Shown: piece after piece, positions 16,792 to 25,252 of the stretch
How the letters are laid out: each line of letters opens with the position of its first letter
Position numbering within the stretch: position 1 is the first letter of the stretch
NCBI GenBank assembly: GCA_934539295.1
Contig: CAKTCN010000022.1
Coordinates: forward strand, 1 to 58,189
Source of the DNA: an uncultured Allosphingosinicella sp.
GTDB lineage: Bacteria; Pseudomonadota; Alphaproteobacteria; Sphingomonadales; Sphingomonadaceae
Reading direction: 5' to 3'
DNA length: 58,189 nt
The notes under the pieces: generated by a model
What the model was told of the DNA's origin: nothing
Database searches by the model: none
Seen by the model: the letters and a program-made list of their open reading frames with translations, nothing else
Position numbers and translations under genes: made by a program

Positions 16792-17495
16792 AAACCACCG
16801 AAGCGCCGCTCGCGGCGGGCGAAATCATCCAATGCGGCCTGCATCGCAGCCTCGTCGAAATCGGGCCACAGCGTATCAAGGAACAGAAGCTCGGCATAGG
16901 CTGCTTGCCACAGCAGGAAATTGGACAAGCGGTGCTCGCCAGAGGTGCGGATGAGGAGGTCGAGCGGCGGCAGTTCCGCGGTGTCCAACGCCGCATCGAG
17001 CGCATCTTCGCTGACCTCCCGGCCATCCTCCACAAGTGCGCGGGCAGCCCTCACGAGCTCCTGACGCGCGCCATAATTGAGAGCGATCGCCAGTGTCATC
17101 CGTGTGTTAGCAGCGGTTCTTTCCACCGCTTCATCGATCAAGGCTGCGACGTCCGGCTTGAACGCGCGATGGTTGCCGAGGATCTTCAGCCTGATCCCTT
17201 CCCGATGCAGACTGCCGAGCTCCGCCTTCAGGTAGAAGCGGAGCAGCCCCATCAGGTCGTTGATCTCGGCTTCCGGGCGGCGCCAATTTTCCGAAGAGAA
17301 AGCGTAGAGCGTCAGGCATTCGACGCCCGCCTCGCCAGCTGCCCGCAACGCGCGACGTGCGGCCTCCGCCCCCGCCTTGTGACCAGCGGCACGTGGCAGG
17401 CCCCTCGCCTTCGCCCAGCGGCCATTCCCGTCCATTATGATGGCGACATGGCGGGGCACGCCCGTTCCTCCGCCGCTCACGGGGACAGGGATCAC
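16788..17495 (-). CDS. uppS: di-trans,poly-cis-undecaprenyl-diphosphate synthase
   Basis: A 235-residue cis-prenyltransferase that elongates farnesyl diphosphate to the C55 carrier used for peptidoglycan and surface polysaccharides. The catalytic Asp22 sits in [31 protein letters not shown] and the C-terminal [17 protein letters not shown] complete the active site. The start is GTG at 17495, overlapping the frr stop (GTGA). The same frame extends over 100 codons further upstream, but those codons lie on frr and encode a low-complexity shadow. Confidence 0.95.
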   Translation of the reverse strand: MIPVPVSGGGTGVPRHVAIIMDGNGRWAKARGLPRAAGHKAGAEAARRALRAAGEAGVECLTLYAFSSENWRRPEAEINDLMGLLRFYLKAELGSLHREGIRLKILGNHRAFKPDVAALIDEAVERTAANTRMTLAIALNYGARQELVRAARALVEDGREVSEDALDAALDTAELPPLDLLIRTSGEHRLSNFLLWQAAYAELLFLDTLWPDFDEAAMQAALDDFARRERRFGGL

Positions 17496-18049
17496 TGGCT
17501 GAGGATTTCCTTTTCCTTGGCCGCCGAAGCCGTATCGATATCCTTGATCGTATCGTCGGTCAGCTTCTGGACCTCGGTTTCGAGCCGCTTGCGCTCGTCC
17601 TCGCTGATCTCGCCCTTCTTCTCGTCGGTCTTGAGGCTGTCCATCCCGTCCCGGCGCACGTTGCGGACGGCGATCTTCGCCTTTTCCGCATATTGCCCGG
17701 CGAGCTTCGCCAATTCCTTGCGGCGTTCCTCGGTAAGGTCGGGGATCGGCAGGCGGATGTTCTGCCCGTCGGTGATTGGGTTCAGGCCGAGGCCGGCGGA
17801 GCGGATAGCCTTTTCGACCGAACTCACGTTCGAACGATCCCACACCTGCACGGAAAGCAGACGCGGCTCGGGGACCGACACCGTCGCCACCTGGTTGAGC
17901 GGCATATGCGCGCCGTAAACTTCCACCGTCACCGGGTCGAGCAGGGTCGTCGACGCACGGCCGGTGCGAAGGCCGCCGAAATCATGCCTGAGCGCATCAA
18001 CGGCACCGGTCATGCGGCGCTGGATATCCGACTTTGCATAAGCTGGCAT
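17492..18049 (-). CDS. frr: ribosome-recycling factor
   Basis: A 185-residue, tRNA-shaped protein that with EF-G splits the post-termination ribosome. Recognisable segments are [11 protein letters not shown] (~25), [23 protein letters not shown] (hinge region), [18 protein letters not shown], and the C-terminal helices with [13 protein letters not shown] and a charged tail. The length matches the family exactly. It lies three bases after pyrH and overlaps uppS by four. The pyrH-frr-uppS-cdsA order is conserved across proteobacteria. Confidence 0.97.
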   Translation of the reverse strand: MPAYAKSDIQRRMTGAVDALRHDFGGLRTGRASTTLLDPVTVEVYGAHMPLNQVATVSVPEPRLLSVQVWDRSNVSSVEKAIRSAGLGLNPITDGQNIRLPIPDLTEERRKELAKLAGQYAEKAKIAVRNVRRDGMDSLKTDEKKGEISEDERKRLETEVQKLTDDTIKDIDTASAAKEKEILSQ

Positions 18050-18052
18050 GTT

Positions 18053-18775
18053 CTACTCTCCGTTCTGAACGATCGTGGCGATGCCTTCGCCGCTGAGCAC
18101 GCCGGCCAGATTGCCCTGCTCACGGATGTTGAACACCACGATCGGAATGTCATTGTCGCGGCAAAGCGCGATGGCGCTTGCATCCATGATGCGAAGATCG
18201 TCCGCCAACACCTTGTCGAAGCTCACAGTTTCGAAGCGCGTGGCCGTAGCCACCTTCTTGGGATCCGCGTCGTAGACGCCGTCCACGCTGGTACCCTTCA
18301 GCAGCGCATCGCACTTCATCTCGGCAGCGCGCAGCGCGGCACCGGTGTCGGTCGTGAAGAACGGGCTGCCGACACCCGCCGCGAAGATCACGACACGGCC
18401 CTTTTCAAGGTGCCTTTCGGCTCGGCGGCGAATGAAGGGCTCGCACACCGACGCCATCGGGATGGCCGATTGCACGCGGGTGTCGACCCCGATCTGCTCC
18501 AGCGCATTCTGCAGCGCGAGCGCGTTCATGACGGTGGCGAGCATGCCCATATAGTCGGCGCTTGCCCGGTCGAAGCCCTTGGCGGCACCGGCCAGCCCGC
18601 GGAAGATATTCCCGCCGCCAACCACAATGCAAAGCTCATGCCCCGCAGCCTTGGCTTCCGATATCTCGCGCGCAACGCGGGTGACGGTGGCGGGGTCAAT
18701 CCCGAACTGCCCCTCCCCCATCAGCACCTCGCCAGACAGCTTCAGGAGGATACGGTTGAAGCGCGGGCGCGGCAT
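18053..18775 (-). CDS. pyrH: UMP kinase
   Basis: A 240-residue hexameric kinase of the amino-acid-kinase fold that phosphorylates UMP to UDP. The N-terminal [18 protein letters not shown] holds the phosphate loop. [26 protein letters not shown] and [20 protein letters not shown] are all diagnostic. The ATG at 18775 is chosen because it starts the conserved region; 56 further in-frame codons upstream are the intergenic hairpin region. It follows tsf after 164 bases that contain two stem-loops, so its expression may be attenuated relative to tsf. Confidence 0.96.
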   Translation of the reverse strand: MPRPRFNRILLKLSGEVLMGEGQFGIDPATVTRVAREISEAKAAGHELCIVVGGGNIFRGLAGAAKGFDRASADYMGMLATVMNALALQNALEQIGVDTRVQSAIPMASVCEPFIRRRAERHLEKGRVVIFAAGVGSPFFTTDTGAALRAAEMKCDALLKGTSVDGVYDADPKKVATATRFETVSFDKVLADDLRIMDASAIALCRDNDIPIVVFNIREQGNLAGVLSGEGIATIVQNGE

Positions 18776-18864
18776 GGGAAGCAACTGGTCCGATCTATGG
18801 CGGGGTGGAAAGGTGGCGCACCTTAGTCGCGGGGACTGGGGCTGCCAAGTGTCTGGGCAGGAGA

Positions 18865-18933
18865 ACGCCCGCAATCGGGCGAGGCAATTGCGGGCGTCTC
18901 GTTGGCTCACCCCTCCCGCACGCGAGAGGGGTG
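18865..18933 (-). terminator. two tandem hairpins between tsf and pyrH
   Basis: Immediately after the tsf stop on the minus strand comes an eight-base-pair stem (GAGGGGTG/CACCCCTC, arms 18908-18915 and 18926-18933). A perfect 11-base-pair stem follows (ACGCCCGCAAT/ATTGCGGGCGT, arms 18865-18875 and 18887-18897). Neither has a long U-run, so they fit partial termination, mRNA 3'-end stabilisation of rpsB-tsf, or processing sites. Confidence 0.55.
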
Positions 18934-18939
18934 CCGGGT

Positions 18940-19872
18940 TCAAGCGGCCTTGTTGGTGCCGGCAGCAGCGGCGACTTCGGCGGCGAAGTCGCTGGTCTGC
19001 TTCTCGATACCTTCGCCAAGTTGCAGGCGAACATAGGCCTTGAGTTCGACAGGCGCGCCGATCGCCTTGGCTTCGGCCGCGACCACGTCTTCGATCTTGG
19101 TCTTGTTGTCCATCACGAAGAGCTGGCTCAGCAGCGCATTTTCCTTGCGGTACTTGGCGATTGCGCCTTCGACCATCTTGGCGACGATCTCGGCAGGCTT
19201 GCCGCTCTCGTTAGCCTTCTCGGTCGCGATCGCACGCTCACGCTCGACCGTGTCGGCGTCGAGATCCTCACCGCGCAGCGCCAGCGGGCTGGCGGCCGCA
19301 ATGTGCATGGCAAGCTGCTTGCCGAGCGCCTCGAGCTTCGCCTTGTCGCCGGTCGATTCGAGCGCGACCAGCACGCCGATCTTGCCCATGCCGGGCGCGG
19401 CGGCATTGTGGACGTAGGACACGACCACGCCGTCCTCGACCTGCAGCACGGCGGTGCGGCGGATCGACTGGTTCTCGCCGATGGTGGCGATATTCGCGGT
19501 CAGCTTGTCCTGAACCGTGCCGCCCTCCGGCCAGCTGGCGGCGAGCAGACCCTCGACCGTGCCGTTCTCCAGCGTCAGCTCCGCGGCGGTGCGCACGAAA
19601 TCCTGGAACTGGTCGTTCTTGGCGACGAAGTCGGTCTCGCTGTTGACCTCCACGGCCGCGCCGCGCGTGCCCGACACGGCGACGCCCACCAGACCCTCGG
19701 CGGCCTGACGGCCAGCCTTCTTGGCGGCGGCAGCAAGGCCCTTGGTGCGCAGCCAGTCGATGGCCGCTTCCATGTCGCCGTTGGTTTCGGCCAGCGCCTT
19801 CTTGCAATCCATCATGCCGGCGCCGGTGCGCTCACGCAGTTCCTTGACGGTTGCGGCAGTAACTTCCGCCAT
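18940..19872 (-). CDS. tsf: translation elongation factor Ts
   Basis: A 310-residue guanine-nucleotide exchange factor for EF-Tu. The start [27 protein letters not shown] is the canonical EF-Ts N-terminus. The catalytic TDFVAKN (~80) and the dimerisation region near [17 protein letters not shown] are present. The ATG at 19872 follows an AGGATC ribosome site; an upstream in-frame start would add nine non-homologous residues. It is separated from rpsB by 159 bases carrying a hairpin and a dispersed repeat, and followed by two hairpins before pyrH. Confidence 0.97.
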   Translation of the reverse strand: MAEVTAATVKELRERTGAGMMDCKKALAETNGDMEAAIDWLRTKGLAAAAKKAGRQAAEGLVGVAVSGTRGAAVEVNSETDFVAKNDQFQDFVRTAAELTLENGTVEGLLAASWPEGGTVQDKLTANIATIGENQSIRRTAVLQVEDGVVVSYVHNAAAPGMGKIGVLVALESTGDKAKLEALGKQLAMHIAAASPLALRGEDLDADTVERERAIATEKANESGKPAEIVAKMVEGAIAKYRKENALLSQLFVMDNKTKIEDVVAAEAKAIGAPVELKAYVRLQLGEGIEKQTSDFAAEVAAAAGTNKAA

Positions 19873-19930
19873 GTTCGTGATCCTTTCCGATAAAATCAAA
19901 CCGTCCGGGTTGAGCCATGTCGATCAATCT

Positions 19931-19973
19931 CCTGCTTGAACAAGCAGGGCTTCGACAGGCTCAGCCCGAACGG
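19931..19973. repeat. hairpin plus REP-like dispersed repeat between rpsB and tsf
   Basis: CCTGCTTG (19931-19938) and CAAGCAGG (19941-19948) form a perfect eight-base-pair stem with a two-base loop. It runs into GGGCTTCGACAGGCTCAGCC, ending CGAACGG (19947-19973), a short imperfect palindrome typical of a repeat scattered through sphingomonad genomes. It lies in the rpsB-tsf spacer and may modulate read-through. Confidence 0.6.
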
Positions 19974-20031
19974 CAACAGGGTTGAGCCTGCATAGGTCCG
20001 GCACCTTGCCCGAGCCTATGCGCTCCGATTG

Positions 20032-20790
20032 TTACGCTTCGGCGAGAGCGGCCTCGGCCGGCGGCTCGTCGAACGCGCCGATGTCGACACCGCGGGCAGC
20101 CTGGCCGCCCTGCTTGCCGGCGAGGACCGCATCGGCGATCGCATCGCAATAGAGGCGGATCGCGCGGCTGGCGTCGTCATTCGCCGGAACCGGGAATGCA
20201 ATGCCCTGCGGCGACACGTTCGAGTCGAGGATTGCGACGACCGGAATGCCAAGCGTGTTGGCTTCCTTGATCGCCAGTTCTTCCTTGTTGGCGTCGATCA
20301 CGAACATCACGTCCGGAATGCCGCCCATGTCGCGGATGCCGCCGAGCGAAAGCTCGAACTTGTCGCGCTCACGGGTAAGCTGCAGCACTTCCTTCTTGGT
20401 GAGGCCGTGCGTGTCGCCCGACAGCTGCTCTTCCAAAGCCTTGAAACGCTTGATCGAGTTCGAGATCGTCTTCCAGTTGGTGAGCATGCCGCCCAGCCAG
20501 CGATGGTTGACGAAATGCTGGCCCGAACGGCGCGCGGCCTCCGCGATCGGCTCCTGCGCCTGGCGCTTGGTACCGACGAACAGCACCTTGCCGCCCGCAG
20601 CCGAAGTGGAGCGGACGAAGTCGAGGGCGCGCGAGAACAGCGGCACGGTCTGCGAGAGGTCGATGATGTGAACGCCGTTGCGCTCACCGAAGATGTAAGG
20701 CTTCATCTTCGGGTTCCAGCGGTGGGTCTGGTGGCCGAAATGCGCGCCAGCTTCGAGCAATGCCTGCATGGTGACGTCGGTGGACGCCAT
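20032..20790 (-). CDS. rpsB: 30S ribosomal protein S2
   Basis: A 252-residue ribosomal protein of the small-subunit head-body junction. Conserved runs include [21 protein letters not shown] at the start, [20 protein letters not shown] (~98-106), [20 protein letters not shown] and [14 protein letters not shown]. The ATG at 20790 follows a strong AAGGAGA ribosome site. A frame opening at 20883 is leader sequence. It is the first gene of the operon and has a ~90-base leader with a palindrome. S2 represses its own operon in E. coli, so feedback through that leader is plausible. Confidence 0.97.
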   Translation of the reverse strand: MASTDVTMQALLEAGAHFGHQTHRWNPKMKPYIFGERNGVHIIDLSQTVPLFSRALDFVRSTSAAGGKVLFVGTKRQAQEPIAEAARRSGQHFVNHRWLGGMLTNWKTISNSIKRFKALEEQLSGDTHGLTKKEVLQLTRERDKFELSLGGIRDMGGIPDVMFVIDANKEELAIKEANTLGIPVVAILDSNVSPQGIAFPVPANDDASRAIRLYCDAIADAVLAGKQGGQAARGVDIGAFDEPPAEAALAEA

Positions 20791-20830
20791 AGTCTTTCTC
20801 CTTCCGGTTACACCTCTGCGGGGCCGAGAA

Positions 20831-20909
20831 GTCGGACGTCCGACCACCGGTATGATGGCTCCGCATGTGGGATGGGCGGCCATCTAGTCGGTTGCAGTCC
20901 AGGAATCAA
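20831..20909 (-). promoter_or_regulatory. predicted rpsB promoter and structured leader
   Basis: On the minus strand, TTGATT (20904-20909) and CTAGAT (20882-20887) are 16 bases apart and would start transcription near 20875. The ~85-base leader contains a perfect 14-base palindrome GTCGGACGTCCGAC (20831-20844) about 40 bases before the start codon. The promoter is only moderately close to consensus. Confidence 0.4.
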
Positions 20910-20926
20910 GCCAGTGCGAAAGGCTG

Positions 20927-20955
20927 TTGACAGCAGGAACATATCGGGAACATAG
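20927..20955 (+). promoter_or_regulatory. predicted promoter with alphaproteobacterial LexA (SOS) box
   Basis: A consensus TTGACA (20927-20932) is followed after 17 bases by ACATAG (20950-20955). Between and overlapping them is GAAC-ATATCGG-GAAC (20937-20951). This direct repeat GAAC-N7-GAAC is the complement of GTTC-N7-GTTC, the published LexA box of alphaproteobacteria. A repressor bound there would cover the spacer and -10. Transcription would start near 20962, 23 bases before the small gene. Confidence 0.72.
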
Positions 20956-20984
20956 AAGAGCGCAGAAGAAGCGGAGGTAGCTCA

Positions 20985-21188
20985 ATGGCCCAGATCGCAA
21001 GCGCATTGTTCTTCGGTATGCTGTTCGTCGGGCTCGGCGCGGCATTACAGCGGCTGATCGCCGATCATCTGAACGAGGTGACGGCCGCCTTGTTCGGCAT
21101 CCGGCCGAGGCCAGTGGTGCGCGAGTTCAGAGTAACGGTGCGTCCGCGTCCGGCATCTGCCGCGGGCTCGTTGCGCGCGAACGCTTGA
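20985..21188 (+). CDS. small single-pass membrane protein, probably SOS-regulated
   Basis: A 67-residue protein with one hydrophobic helix (~residues 4-24, ASALFFGMLFVGLGAALQRL) and a basic, proline- and arginine-rich tail ([20 protein letters not shown]). A strong GGAGG ribosome site lies seven bases before the ATG, and the promoter carries a LexA-box match. Its last 62 bases overlap the 3' end of the convergent pssA. No named family is recognised. LexA-controlled small inner-membrane proteins (SidA, DidA) block cell division in Caulobacter. A similar checkpoint role here is a hypothesis from size, topology and promoter only. Confidence 0.75.
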   Translation: MAQIASALFFGMLFVGLGAALQRLIADHLNEVTAALFGIRPRPVVREFRVTVRPRPASAAGSLRANA

Positions 21189-21927
21189 CCCTAGCGTAGG
21201 CGACAATGCTGAAGGGGATCAGCGCCGCATAGACTAGGGTTGCGATTGCCAACGTTTCCCAGGGCGCCGAAAGCAAGGCGGCGCCGATCAGGGCTATGAT
21301 CAGGATCGCGCCGAAGCGGGCCGAACTGCGCAGTCGCAGCGAGCCCCAGGAGAAGGTCGCGATGTTGGAGATCATCAGGAAAGCGACGAGAGCGGACCAT
21401 GCGGCGACCAGGCCGAAGTTGCGCACCCAATCCCATTCTTGCCCGCTCGCCAGCCACAGGTAGATGGGGAGCAGCATCATGCCCGCGCCTGCCGGTGCGG
21501 GAACGCCGGTGAGGAAGCCGGCCGATTTATGCGGCTGATCCTGCACGTCGATCCGGGCGTTGAACCGCGCTAGACGAAGAGCCGCGGAAACGGCATAGGC
21601 CAGCGCGAATATCCAGCCGTAGCGCGGCACCGCCTGCAGCGACCACAGGTGAATGATGAGCGCGGGCGAGACGCCGAAGGCGATCACGTCCGACAACGAA
21701 TCGAGCTCGGCACCGAAACGGCTCTGCCCCTTCAACGCACGGGCGATCCGCCCGTCCATCCCGTCGAGCACCGCAGCAGCGATGACGCAAAAGATGGCCG
21801 CTTCCCACACGCCGGCGATTGCGAAGCGCACGCCGGTCAGGCCGGTACACAGGGCGAGGGCAGTGATCGCATTGGGGATCACCGTGCGCAAAGGTATGCC
21901 GCGCCGCACATCCTCGTCAGGCGTCAT
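21127..21927 (-). CDS. pssA: CDP-diacylglycerol-serine O-phosphatidyltransferase
   Basis: A 266-residue integral membrane enzyme (about seven helices) forming phosphatidylserine from CDP-diacylglycerol and serine. The CDP-alcohol phosphotransferase signature is complete: [13 protein letters not shown], then [10 protein letters not shown] (~54-76), with all catalytic aspartates. It follows psd by a four-base overlap, so the two steps to phosphatidylethanolamine are co-expressed. Its 3' end overlaps the convergent small membrane-protein gene by 62 bases. This is the alphaproteobacterial PssA type, not the PLD-like E. coli enzyme. Confidence 0.95.
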   Translation of the reverse strand: MTPDEDVRRGIPLRTVIPNAITALALCTGLTGVRFAIAGVWEAAIFCVIAAAVLDGMDGRIARALKGQSRFGAELDSLSDVIAFGVSPALIIHLWSLQAVPRYGWIFALAYAVSAALRLARFNARIDVQDQPHKSAGFLTGVPAPAGAGMMLLPIYLWLASGQEWDWVRNFGLVAAWSALVAFLMISNIATFSWGSLRLRSSARFGAILIIALIGAALLSAPWETLAIATLVYAALIPFSIVAYARVKRSRATSPRQMPDADAPLL

Positions 21928-22664
21928 TGGCTGATGCCTTCCAGCATATCGTCAACCCCCGCCCGCGCCAATATGGTCTCGCCCGCCAGCGTGCGCTGGC
22001 CGAGGATCACCTGTGGCGCTGTACCCTCGGGAAGATAGACATCGACGCGGCTGCCGAAGCGGATCAGGCCGACACGCTGGCCGGTCGCGACGATGTCGCC
22101 GGGCTTGACCCATGGCACGATCCGGCGTGCGACGAGCCCGGCAATCTGCGTGAAGCCGATACGCAGCCCGCCTGACCCTTCGACCAGGATATGCTGCCGC
22201 TCATTGTCCTCGCTTGCCTTGTCCAGGTCGGCATTGAGGAACTTGCCCGAAATATAGACGACGCGCTTGACCTCGCCCGCGATCGGGGTGCGATTGATGT
22301 GCACGTCGAAGACGCTCATGAAGATCGACACGCGCGTATAGAGCGCGTCCTCCAGCCCGCCCTCACCGTAAAGCTCACGCGGCGGCGGCACCTTGGCGAT
22401 CATGGTGACGAGACCGTCGGCAGGCGCGATGATCAGTCCCTCGCCGCGCGGTGTGGTGCGAATGGGATCGCGGAAGAAGGCCAGGACCCAGATCGTAACG
22501 CCGACCAGTGCAAAGCCGATCTCGTCCGAGATGAAGAAGAGGAACAAGGCGGCGATGGCGCCAGCGATCACGGCGAACTTGCGCCCTTCCGGATGCACGG
22601 AAGGCCAGCGCCAGCGCACGGTGCTTGTGCCGATTTCCGGCTTTTCCAGCGATGTCATCCCCAT
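21924..22664 (-). CDS. psd: phosphatidylserine decarboxylase proenzyme
   Basis: A 246-residue short-form decarboxylase yielding phosphatidylethanolamine. The self-cleavage site is [11 protein letters not shown]; the Ser at ~205 becomes the pyruvoyl group at the N-terminus of the small alpha chain. This subclass has GS rather than the LGST of E. coli. [15 protein letters not shown] (~105-119) is also diagnostic. Two hydrophobic helices near residues 30-65 anchor it to the inner membrane. It overlaps pssA by four bases and diverges from icd across a 124-base spacer. Confidence 0.95.
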   Translation of the reverse strand: MGMTSLEKPEIGTSTVRWRWPSVHPEGRKFAVIAGAIAALFLFFISDEIGFALVGVTIWVLAFFRDPIRTTPRGEGLIIAPADGLVTMIAKVPPPRELYGEGGLEDALYTRVSIFMSVFDVHINRTPIAGEVKRVVYISGKFLNADLDKASEDNERQHILVEGSGGLRIGFTQIAGLVARRIVPWVKPGDIVATGQRVGLIRFGSRVDVYLPEGTAPQVILGQRTLAGETILARAGVDDMLEGISQ

Positions 22665-22788
22665 TCCTTACGGCCAAGGTCCGAACGACACAACCAAGGG
22701 CAAGCGAAACCTATCCCTTCCGCCATTGATCCATCCCCCCTCTTGCGCTTACACGCGCCCCAAATTCGCAGCATAAGGAAGGCGCTCC

Positions 22789-24006
22789 ATGGCCAAGATC
22801 AAGGTGAAGAACCCCGTCGTCGAACTCGACGGCGACGAGATGACCCGCATCATCTGGCAATGGATCCGCGAACGGCTGATCCTGCCTTATCTCGATATCG
22901 ACCTCAAATATTACGATCTGGGCGTCGAGAAGCGCGACGAAACCGAGGACCGGATCACGGTTGAGGCCGCCGAGGCGATCAAGAAGTATGGCGTGGGCGT
23001 GAAGTGCGCCACCATCACCCCCGACGAGCAGCGCGTCGAGGAATTCAGCCTCAAGAAGATGTGGAAGTCGCCCAACGGCACCATCCGCAACATCCTGGGC
23101 GGCGTTGTCTTCCGTGAGCCGATCGTGATCCAGAACGTGCCCCGCCTCATCCCGGGCTGGACCGACCCGATCGTCGTCGGCCGCCACGCATTCGGCGATC
23201 AGTATAAGGCGACCGATTTCAAGGTGCCCGGCCCCGGCAAGCTCACCATCAAGTTCGTCGGCGACGACGGGCAGGAGATCGAGCACGAGGTGTTCCAGTT
23301 CCCCGGCGCCGGCGTCGCCATGGGCATGTACAACCTCGACGAGTCGATCCGCGACTTTGCGCGCGCCAGCCTGAACTATGGCTTGAACCTCGGTTGGCCG
23401 GTCTACCTGTCGACCAAGAACACGATCCTCAAGGCCTATGACGGCCGCTTCAAGGACATCTTCGAAGAGGTCTACCAGGCCGAGTTCGCCGACAAGTTCA
23501 AGGAAGCCGGCATCGTCTACGAGCACCGCCTGATCGACGACATGGTCGCATCGGCGCTAAAGTGGAGCGGCAAGTTCGTCTGGGCCTGCAAGAATTATGA
23601 CGGCGATGTCCAGTCGGACCAGGTGGCGCAGGGCTTCGGCAGCCTGGGCCTGATGACCTCCATCCTGATGACGCCGGACGGCAAGACGGTGGAAGCGGAA
23701 GCGGCGCACGGCACCGTCACCCGCCACTATCGCCAGCACCAGCAAGGCAAGGCGACCTCGACCAATCCGATCGCGTCGATCTTCGCTTGGACCGGCGGCC
23801 TGAAGTTCCGCGGCCGTTTCGACGACACGCCGGAAGTCACGCAGTTCGCCGAGACGCTCGAGCGCGTCTGCATTGAGACGGTCGAGCAGGGCCAGATGAC
23901 CAAGGATCTTGCTATCCTGATCGGCCCGGATCAGCCGTGGATGACCACCGAGCAGTTCTTCGAGGCGATCCGCTCCAACCTCGAAAAAGCGATGGCGTCG
24001 GCCTAA
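22789..24006 (+). CDS. icd: NADP-dependent isocitrate dehydrogenase
   Basis: A 405-residue TCA-cycle enzyme of the homodimeric eukaryote-like class, oxidising isocitrate to 2-oxoglutarate with NADPH formation. It opens [21 protein letters not shown]. It has the substrate loop [13 protein letters not shown] (~91-103), the metal-binding [18 protein letters not shown] and the NADP segment [13 protein letters not shown] (~306-318). A clean AAGGAAGG ribosome site precedes the ATG. The length and class match other alphaproteobacteria. The stop overlaps by three bases the stop of the convergent, frameshifted monooxygenase gene. Confidence 0.97.
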   Translation: MAKIKVKNPVVELDGDEMTRIIWQWIRERLILPYLDIDLKYYDLGVEKRDETEDRITVEAAEAIKKYGVGVKCATITPDEQRVEEFSLKKMWKSPNGTIRNILGGVVFREPIVIQNVPRLIPGWTDPIVVGRHAFGDQYKATDFKVPGPGKLTIKFVGDDGQEIEHEVFQFPGAGVAMGMYNLDESIRDFARASLNYGLNLGWPVYLSTKNTILKAYDGRFKDIFEEVYQAEFADKFKEAGIVYEHRLIDDMVASALKWSGKFVWACKNYDGDVQSDQVAQGFGSLGLMTSILMTPDGKTVEAEAAHGTVTRHYRQHQQGKATSTNPIASIFAWTGGLKFRGRFDDTPEVTQFAETLERVCIETVEQGQMTKDLAILIGPDQPWMTTEQFFEAIRSNLEKAMASA

Positions 24007-25216
24007 GCCCGATGTGAGCGCACATGCTCCGGCCGGATACCGAACCCTATCAGGGCGGCGGGGATCCGGCGGAGCATGGGCACTCCGTCCAGCAACCGGA
24101 GCGGCCGCGGCGCGGCAAGCGCCGCATCACCGCCCAGCACGGGATTGACGATCCGGTCCTGCACTGCCTGCTGCATGCGCTGGATCGCACGCACTGCCGG
24201 CGATCGGCGCGCCTGCACCTTGTGGAGCAGCGAATCCACGTCTTGGCCTTGGACGATTGGCCCGGCGAGCAGATTGGCGGCCGCGACGGCATCCTGAATA
24301 GCGAGATTGATGCCGACGCCGGCGATCGGCGACATCGCATGTGCGGCATCGCCGATCACCAGCAGGCCGGGCTTGTGCCATCGTTCGAGCCGGTCCAACG
24401 CGACGGTGAGAAGTTTGACATCGTCCCAGTGGCTCAGCGCCCATATCTCGGACGCGAGTAGAGGTGCCGCAAGCGCCGTCTCCGCTCGGAATACCTCCAG
24501 CCCTCGGCTGCGTACGGCATCCGCCTGCCCCTTCGGGATCACCCATGCACATTGCCAGTAATCGCCCCGGTCGATGAGCACGACGATGCGGCCAGGGGCG
24601 AAATAGCCCGCCGTTTCGTTGGCCGGGCCGCGGCTCTTCGGCACGCGAAACCAGAAGACGTCCATCGGCGCGCCGAGAGACTGCACCTCGAGCGCCGCAG
24701 CGTCGCGCAAGATGGGGCGCCGCCCGTCGGATGCGATGACGAGGCGTGCGCGCATCTCGCGCGCATCGCCGCCGGACATGTAGCGGACGCCGCTGATCCG
24801 GCCATCTTCCTCGAACACCCCGGTCGCCTCGGCTTCCATGACCAGCCGGAAGCCCGGATAGGCACGCGCGGCCTTCGCACGAAGTCCAGGAACTCCCATT
24901 GCGGCATCATCGCCACGAAGTTCCAGCGCGCATCGAAACGCGAGAAGTCGGCGACCTTGTAGGTGCGTCCGCCGATTGACGCCCCGAGCTCGCGCACCTT
25001 GTCGTGCGGGCGCTGCAGAAAGGCATCGAGCAGCCCGAGTTCGTGGAAGATGCGCAGGGTGGACGGATGCACGGTGTCGCCGCGAAAATCGCGCAGGAAG
25101 TCGGCATGCTTCTCCAGCACGGTGACGCGCAGTCCTGCCCGGGCGAACAGCAGGCCGGCCATCATGCCCGCGGGTCCGCCGCCGACGATCAGGACGTCAT
25201 CTTTGTCATCCTTCAT
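24003..25216 (-). pseudogene. FAD-dependent monooxygenase (UbiH/PHBH-like), split by a one-base frameshift
   Basis: The first ~107 residues (from the ATG at 25216) hold the FAD dinucleotide-binding fold DVLIVGGGPAGMMAGLLFAR and continue to PQWEFLDFVR. The rest, in another frame, begins KAARAYPGFRLVMEAEATG and has the second FAD motif VIGDAAHAMSPIAGVGINLA and VIASDGRRPILR. One missing base near 24880-24890 separates the halves. Restoring it gives a continuous protein of about 404 residues with correct family spacing, so the loss is recent or a sequencing error. It is divergent from the antiporter (36-base gap). The substrate is unknown: aromatic or quinone-type hydroxylation is the usual chemistry. 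Confidence 0.8.
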
Positions 25217-25252
25217 GGCTGACAATTGTTCCAGATGCGGCATAAGGAGTCC

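Noticed and set aside
24003..24899. The C-terminal half of the monooxygenase as an independent 298-residue gene starting at 24899
   Set aside because: It has no first FAD-binding fold and its first residues are an out-of-frame reading of the upstream half; it is the second part of a broken gene.
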